The notes below the pieces were generated by a model that was not told where the DNA came from, searched no databases, and was given only the letters and a program-made list of their open reading frames with translations. From contig NZ_SIJK02000020.1 in NCBI RefSeq assembly GCF_004762035.2, positions 16,266 to 80,265 of the forward strand: a DNA stretch of 64,000 bases, written 5' to 3'. Below, piece after piece: positions 59,753-64,000 of this stretch (the stretch's first letter is position 1; each line of letters begins with the position of its first letter). The translations under genes and the position numbers were made by a program. This DNA comes from Candidatus Chloroploca mongolica. Lineage in GTDB: Bacteria > Chloroflexota > Chloroflexia > Chloroflexales > Chloroflexaceae.

Positions 59753-60046
59753 CCTTTGGGGATTCTGCGGCTGCCCCGCCTCAGCGGGGCGTGTTACGCC
59801 CACGACGACCGGATGGCCGAAGCACCGCGCTCATGGCCGTGCCATGCACGGCTATGGGCGCGGTGCTTCGGCCTTACGAGGGGCCGGTGACGCCATCGAG
59901 CGGCGGAGCAGCACCAGGGCAGGGAGGCGATGGCGGTCGCGGGTATCCAGGCCGTTCCGGCTGGACGTGGGGGTGAAAGCCTTGAGTGGTGCGGGCCATA
60001 CTGTGTTGGGCGCAGGCTGGCCCAGTGGCCCTGGGTGCCCAACACG
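59753..60046. other. Intergenic region with long hairpin
   Basis: No gene. A small GC hairpin, CCCCGCCTCAGCGGGG, lies at 59774-59789. The arms GGCCGAAGCACCGCGC (59815-59842) and the complement at 59846-59873 form a 28-bp stem with two mismatches. The remainder (59880-60046) is GC-rich and featureless. The hairpins lie between convergent uvrC and the threonine dehydratase gene and probably terminate both. Confidence 0.6.
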
Positions 60047-61000
60047 CTAGCTGAGGCCCGCCAAAAGGGCAGGATCGACGTTGCCGCCGCTGATGATGAC
60101 GCCGATGCGCTGACATGTCGGGGGCAGCAAGCCCGTCATGACTGCGGCGAGACCGACGGCGCCCGTTGGTTCAACGACCAGCTTCATCCGCATCAGCAAA
60201 AAGAGCATTGTTTCCAGCACGGCTGTATCAGGTACAACCAGAATTTGTTCGACATAATGCCGAATGATCGGAAACGTGAGTTGCCCAGGAGCGGTCGTGC
60301 GGATGCCATCAGCAATGGTCGTCGGTGGGTCAATCGTCACCCGTTCACCGCACGCGAGCGAGCGCCGCACATCGTCGGCCCCTTCGGTCTCGACGCCAAA
60401 GATCCTGATTGTCGCATTGTGGGCTTTGGCGGCGATGGTGCAGCCACTGATCAGACCGCCGCCACCAACGGGCATCACCAGTGTGTCAAGGTCGGGTATC
60501 TGGGCGAGTAATTCGCGTGCAGCGGTACCTTGACCGGCCATAATATGCGGATGGTCATAAGGTGGGATCAGGGTGAGGCCACGCTGCTCGGCAAGGGTAC
60601 GTGCAAAAGCCTCGCGGTCGGTTGTCGCTCGTTGATAGATCACCACCTCGGCCCCATATTCACGAGTGGCTGCGAGTTTGACGGGTGGCGCATCGTCGGG
60701 CATACAGATGACGGCGGGCACACCGGCGAGTCTGGCGGCGAGCGCGACACCCTGCGCATGATTGCCGCTGCTAAACGCGATCACGCCCCGTTGCCGTTCG
60801 TGCGCGCTCAACCGACTAATGGCATTGTAGGCACCGCGAAACTTGAACGCCCCACCACGCTGAAATTGTTCGCACTTGAGAAAGACGGAGTGGCCTGTCA
60901 ACGCATCAAGCGTACGACTCGTCATAACAGGGGTCATGTGGGCCACCCCGTGCAGCTGTATGGCGGCCTGTTCTATATCAGCGAGGGTGATGGCAAACAT
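60047..61000 (-). CDS. Threonine dehydratase/serine-threonine PLP enzyme
   Basis: 317 residues, a single catalytic PLP fold-type II domain without an ACT regulatory domain. The Schiff-base Lys is in GGAFKFRGAYNAIS, the PLP phosphate-binding loop is PVGGGGLISG, and SSGNHAQGVALAA is the Asn-loop. It matches catabolic threonine deaminase (TdcB), biosynthetic IlvA cores and serine racemases; the lack of ACT favours the catabolic or racemase type. Its start overlaps the rodA stop (TGATG), so it is translated with cell-elongation and aromatic-synthesis genes. Confidence 0.9.
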   Translation of the reverse strand: MFAITLADIEQAAIQLHGVAHMTPVMTSRTLDALTGHSVFLKCEQFQRGGAFKFRGAYNAISRLSAHERQRGVIAFSSGNHAQGVALAARLAGVPAVICMPDDAPPVKLAATREYGAEVVIYQRATTDREAFARTLAEQRGLTLIPPYDHPHIMAGQGTAARELLAQIPDLDTLVMPVGGGGLISGCTIAAKAHNATIRIFGVETEGADDVRRSLACGERVTIDPPTTIADGIRTTAPGQLTFPIIRHYVEQILVVPDTAVLETMLFLLMRMKLVVEPTGAVGLAAVMTGLLPPTCQRIGVIISGGNVDPALLAGLS

Positions 61001-62130
61001 CAGAAAACCAGTCGCTTACTGCGGAGTGCAATGCTCTGCAGCAGGCCAATCGAGATGAGCGTAATGATCATAAAACTACCGCCGTGCGAGACGAGGGGCA
61101 AGGGCAGACCGGTGACGGGCAAAAGACTCATATTCATGCCAAGATTGATCACCAGATGACAAAAGAGCATACCAAAGATCCCAAGGGCCATCAGGCGACC
61201 GAAGGTATCACGGGCCTGGTTGGCGATCGCGAGCGCCTGCCAGAGCAGGATAGCCTGGAACGTAATCAGCACGACTCCACCGAAAAAGCCCATCTCTTCA
61301 CCAATGACAGCAAAGATGAAATCGGTATGTTGTACGGGAACATAATTACCTTGACTGAAGAGTCCATTCGTCAAACCGGCCCCAAACAAGCCCCCCTGCG
61401 TGAGCGCATTCATTGCCTGCACAACATTATAGCTATCATTGAAATCAACTTGTGACGGATCGTTCAGCAGATAATAAAAGGTGAGCAGGCGACGTTTCTG
61501 ATAGTCATCAAGGAACGCATCAGATTGCCAACCGATGTAGACAAGGGGCAGCGTAATCAGCGTGAGCGTCAGGATCTGTTGCCAGCGGATACCTGATCCC
61601 CAGGCTATCATGACCCAGATCGAGGCGAGCACAATTGCCCCCCCGAGATCAGGTTGCACGAGTACCAACAACCCGAGCAGCCCTGCAAGCACCAACCCCC
61701 CGAGCTGCACAAGCCATCGGTCATTGATCTGTTCAAAGCGTTGCCAATAGGCGGCAAGCACAATGATCAGCGCGAGTTTGGCGAGTTCAGTTGGCTGAAA
61801 CGTACGGGCACCAACTTCAATCCAACTGCGTGCACCTTCACTGGTACGACCAATAAAGAGAACCAGGATCAGCAAGAAGACTCCGATCAGATAGATCGGA
61901 CGTGCCAGACTCGAGAGCAACTGATAATCAAAGAACGTAAACGCGACCATCAAGGCGAGCCCAAGGCCCATATTGATCAAATGATCGGGATAGATGATAT
62001 GCAACGGCACCCCTGTGCCGGTAACCGCCGTGAGGGTAGCGCTATAGACCGCCAGTGCGCCGAGCACCAGCAAAACAATCACACAGACCAGCAACGGCCA
62101 GTTATACTGACGCCAACGACGTATTTCCAT
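61000..62130 (-). CDS. rodA: RodA/FtsW-type glycan polymerase
   Basis: 376 residues, ten hydrophobic helices. SEDS-family motifs: GARSWIEVGARTFQPTELAKLAL, the conserved Gln/Pro/Asp QPDLGGAIV, NDSYNVVQAMNALTQGGLFGAGL, and HTDFIFAVIGEEMGFFGG with GMNMSLLPVTGLPLPLVSHGGSF near the end. It polymerises lipid II into peptidoglycan during elongation, working with a class B penicillin-binding protein that is not in the window. The N-terminal loop and lack of the FtsW extra residues favour RodA over FtsW. It follows the DAHP synthase gene by 29 nt. Confidence 0.93.
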   Translation of the reverse strand: MEIRRWRQYNWPLLVCVIVLLVLGALAVYSATLTAVTGTGVPLHIIYPDHLINMGLGLALMVAFTFFDYQLLSSLARPIYLIGVFLLILVLFIGRTSEGARSWIEVGARTFQPTELAKLALIIVLAAYWQRFEQINDRWLVQLGGLVLAGLLGLLVLVQPDLGGAIVLASIWVMIAWGSGIRWQQILTLTLITLPLVYIGWQSDAFLDDYQKRRLLTFYYLLNDPSQVDFNDSYNVVQAMNALTQGGLFGAGLTNGLFSQGNYVPVQHTDFIFAVIGEEMGFFGGVVLITFQAILLWQALAIANQARDTFGRLMALGIFGMLFCHLVINLGMNMSLLPVTGLPLPLVSHGGSFMIITLISIGLLQSIALRSKRLVF

Positions 62131-62159
62131 ACACTCACAACGTAACGATGCAAGCCATC

Positions 62160-63182
62160 TCAGGAGGCCATTGGGCGCTCCATCGCGTCAGCGATGCGGG
62201 CGACCTGTTCCATCATGGCGACAAAACGATCAGGTACCAGCGACTGTTGCCCATCACAGAGGGCAAAGGCTGGATTATGATGCACTTCAACAATCAACCC
62301 ATCGGCCCCGGCGGCAATGGCCGCCCGCGCCATTGGCAGCACCTGATCCCAGCGTCCACTCGCGTGGGAAGGATCAACAATGACCGGCAAATGCGAGAGT
62401 TGCTTGATCATCGGCACTGCACCAAGGTCGAGGGTAAACCGGAGCGTATCATCAAAGGTACGGATCCCGCGCTCACAGAGCACGACATCGGCATTGCCTT
62501 CATGGAGCACATACTCGGCGGCGAGCAACAGATCTTTCACGGTTGCGGCAAAGCCTCGTTTGAGCAACACCGGGCGACCCGAGCGTCCGACGGCGCGGAG
62601 CAGCGGATAATTCTGCATATTGCGTGCCCCGATCTGCAGCATATCGGCATACTCACAGACCATAGGGAGCGTCTCGACATCCATCACCTCGGTAACGACG
62701 GGCATTCCGGTCGCCTCACGTGCCTCAGCGAGAATACGCAACCCCTCTTCGCCGAGCCCGTGGAAGGCATAGGGTGACGTACGTGGCTTGAAGGCACCGC
62801 CGCGGAGCATGGTTGCGCCGGCCTCACGGACAGCGTGGGCAATGGTCAGCGTCTGTTCACGGGTCTCGACGGTACAGGGGCCAGCGATGACGGTCACAGC
62901 GGGGCCGCCAAAAACAACCGGGCCGACCTGGACAAGGGTATCGCCTTCGTGAAACTCACGACTGACCAGTTTATAGGGTGATGTTACGCGAATAAGCTGA
63001 GCGACCCCGGGCATACGCTGGAGTCGGGTTGCCTGTTCAACCGGGCCACGATTGCCGGTGATGCCGATAGCGGTACGGGTTGGACCGGGCATTGGATGGG
63101 GGACATAGCCCATTGCCCGAATTTCAGCACAGACCGCCTCGATCTTGGTTGCATCGGCATGGGCTTCCATAACCACGAGCAT
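62160..63182 (-). CDS. aroF: 3-deoxy-7-phosphoheptulonate synthase (DAHP synthase)
   Basis: 340 residues. An N-terminal ferredoxin-like regulatory domain (about 1-70) precedes the TIM barrel of the Bacillus/Thermotoga type: IAGPCTVETREQTL, LRGGAFKPRTSPYAFHG, EVMDVE, LQIGARNMQNYPLL, GRPVLLKRGFAATV, PVIVDPSHASGRW and VEVHHNP. It condenses phosphoenolpyruvate and erythrose-4-phosphate, the first step of the shikimate pathway. It is probably feedback-regulated through the N-terminal domain. It lies between ndk and rodA on the same strand. Confidence 0.95.
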   Translation of the reverse strand: MLVVMEAHADATKIEAVCAEIRAMGYVPHPMPGPTRTAIGITGNRGPVEQATRLQRMPGVAQLIRVTSPYKLVSREFHEGDTLVQVGPVVFGGPAVTVIAGPCTVETREQTLTIAHAVREAGATMLRGGAFKPRTSPYAFHGLGEEGLRILAEAREATGMPVVTEVMDVETLPMVCEYADMLQIGARNMQNYPLLRAVGRSGRPVLLKRGFAATVKDLLLAAEYVLHEGNADVVLCERGIRTFDDTLRFTLDLGAVPMIKQLSHLPVIVDPSHASGRWDQVLPMARAAIAAGADGLIVEVHHNPAFALCDGQQSLVPDRFVAMMEQVARIADAMERPMAS

Positions 63183-63290
63183 ACGATTTCTCTTTTGCAG
63201 CAGCGCGGTTTGCGCGAGAACTACCTCCGCAAACCACGCTTCTTGACGGGCAAAAAAGCCAGGGCAGTTCGCTTTTTGGCCCGCCCAAGC

Positions 63291-63746
63291 TTATTCGTGA
63301 ATCCAGATATGGATGGCGCGCTCCCATTGACCTATGAGTTCTTCAGATTTGAAGAAGATCTCTGTTTCGCGCTCACCGTTTTCGGGCGAGTCAGAGGCGT
63401 GGATAAGGTTACGCCCGATTTCGAGGCCAAAATCACCGCGGATCGTACCCGGGGCCGCTTTGGCCGGATTGGTTGCGCCGACCATGGCCCGCACCAGTTC
63501 GACGGTACCGGCTTTGCCTGTGACGACGAGCACCAGGACTGGTGCTGAGGTGATATAGCTGATGAGGCCGCTAAAAAAGCTTTTGCCTTCGTGCTCAGCA
63601 TAGTGCTGGTAAGCCATATCTTTCGTCATCTGAATCAGCTTGAGCCCCTGAAAGCGCAGCCCACGTTGCTCGAGGCGTGAAAGGATTGGCCCGATCAACC
63701 CACGTTGGACTGCATCAGGCTTGAGAATAATTAATGCACGTTCCAT
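63291..63746 (-). CDS. ndk: Nucleoside diphosphate kinase
   Basis: 151 residues from ATG 63746, with GAGGAG 7 nt upstream; the longer frame starts in repeat DNA. Signature residues are ERALIILKPDAVQRGLIG, KDMAYQHYAEHEGKSFF, and GATNPAKAAPGTIRGDFG. The catalytic His is in NLIHASDSPENGERE. It transfers the gamma-phosphate from ATP to other nucleoside diphosphates. It heads a minus-strand group with DAHP synthase, rodA and the threonine dehydratase-like gene. The inverted repeat at 63794-63834 sits over its probable promoter. Confidence 0.97.
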   Translation of the reverse strand: MERALIILKPDAVQRGLIGPILSRLEQRGLRFQGLKLIQMTKDMAYQHYAEHEGKSFFSGLISYITSAPVLVLVVTGKAGTVELVRAMVGATNPAKAAPGTIRGDFGLEIGRNLIHASDSPENGERETEIFFKSEELIGQWERAIHIWIHE

Positions 63747-63793
63747 AAGCTCCTCATTCTGTGTAGCAAGAATAACCGAGACCAGTATACCAC

Positions 63794-63834
63794 ACCCACA
63801 ACAGGCGGGATAAATCTCCCTGCCTGTTGTGGGT
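63794..63834. promoter_or_regulatory. Inverted repeat in the ndk upstream region
   Basis: ACCCACAACAGGC (63794-63806) and GCCTGTTGTGGGT (63822-63834) are perfectly complementary, 15 nt apart. On the minus strand TATACT (63789-63784) lies just downstream, with TTATCC 18 nt before it, so the repeat overlaps the -35 region and could be an operator. Confidence 0.45.
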
Positions 63835-63847
63835 ATAATATCACGTC

Positions 63848-63892
63848 GCGGTGCGCCCAAAAGCCAGCTATGCTGGCTTTTGGGCGCACCGC
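63848..63892. terminator. Hairpin after the window-end gene
   Basis: GCGGTGCGCCCAAAAGCCAG (arm 63848-63868) and its complement 63872-63892 form a perfect 21-bp stem with a 3-nt loop. It lies 26 nt after the stop of the minus-strand partial gene, as expected for a transcription terminator, though without a long T-run. Confidence 0.7.
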
Positions 63893-63918
63893 AGGATTGC
63901 ATTGGAGGGCGATAGCTT

Positions 63919-64000
63919 TTAGATCGGCACTGCTTCGCTGATGCGCTTGGCTGCCCGGCGCATCTCCATTTTCACGAGGCCGAGATTGACGGTACGCTGG
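63919..64000 (-). CDS. C-terminal end of a Roadblock/LC7-like protein, cut by the window
   Basis: The last 26 codons of a gene that starts beyond the window: RTVNLGLVKMEMRRAAKRIS followed by EAVPI and a TAA. The NLGLV-x-ME-x-RRA pattern resembles the last helix of Roadblock/LC7 (MglB-like) proteins, which regulate small Ras-like GTPases. With so little sequence this is a tentative match. The terminator hairpin at 63848-63892 follows. Confidence 0.45.
   Translation of the reverse strand, partial: QRTVNLGLVKMEMRRAAKRISEAVPI

Overview
The window looks like chromosome of a filamentous anoxygenic phototroph of the Chloroflexales (Chloroflexota). The basis is a (bacterio)chlorophyll synthase (bchG) in an operon with a BchE-like radical SAM protein, a heme oxygenase/bacteriophytochrome light-sensing operon, a CtaA-CtaB heme A synthesis fusion, a 1217-residue pyruvate:ferredoxin oxidoreductase and many dispersed GC-rich palindromes between genes. 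No rRNA, tRNA, CRISPR array or intact insertion sequence was recognised. The genus is inference; no marker gene fixes it.

Layout. 1-5.2 kb: a plus-strand run of repeat-rich proteins. Three of them share an N-terminal zinc ribbon and a conserved box, joined to a WD40 double propeller, a truncated WD40 region, or a right-handed beta-helix. 5.4-12.9 kb: a minus-strand cluster of two VWA membrane proteins, a DUF58 protein and a coiled-coil membrane protein, without a MoxR ATPase, ending in an alpha/beta hydrolase. 13-20 kb: mixed small genes (Trm112-like methyltransferase, HD-GYP response regulator, DUF309, IscA-type protein, two flavin/F420-type proteins, an SDR and a Uma2 remnant). 20.2-24.3 kb: response regulator, heme oxygenase, bacteriophytochrome, response regulator. 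24.7-29.1 kb: bacteriochlorophyll locus. 29.3-33.3 kb: heme A synthesis, HdeD-like protein, truncated haemoglobin, lipoprotein cytochrome c. 33.4-38.3 kb: pyruvate:ferredoxin oxidoreductase and a dihydroorotate-dehydrogenase-like partner. 38.7-48.7 kb: a ten-gene minus-strand cluster for a surface glycan, including a Wbp/Wlb-type set for a diacetamido-uronic acid sugar. 49.1-57.5 kb: arsS, a STAND-type ATPase, HU, purB, GAF-STAS and a metallophosphoesterase. 57.7-64 kb: uvrC, then ilvA-like, rodA, DAHP synthase and ndk on the minus strand, and a gene cut by the window end.

Four observations stand out. (1) arsS appears to carry an in-frame TGA exactly where relatives have a C-terminal Cys, followed by a small SECIS-like stem-loop and a short conserved extension: a candidate selenoprotein. 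(2) The bchG operon ends in a two-domain protein-disulfide-oxidoreductase homologue in which both CxxC sites have become D-x-x-S. (3) The OmpR-type regulator that opens the phytochrome operon has Glu53 in place of the phospho-accepting Asp. (4) Five families of dispersed palindromic or MITE-like repeats recur in the intergenic DNA; two have terminal inverted repeats. Starts were moved from the longest ORF wherever a Shine-Dalgarno sequence or paralogue alignment supported it.
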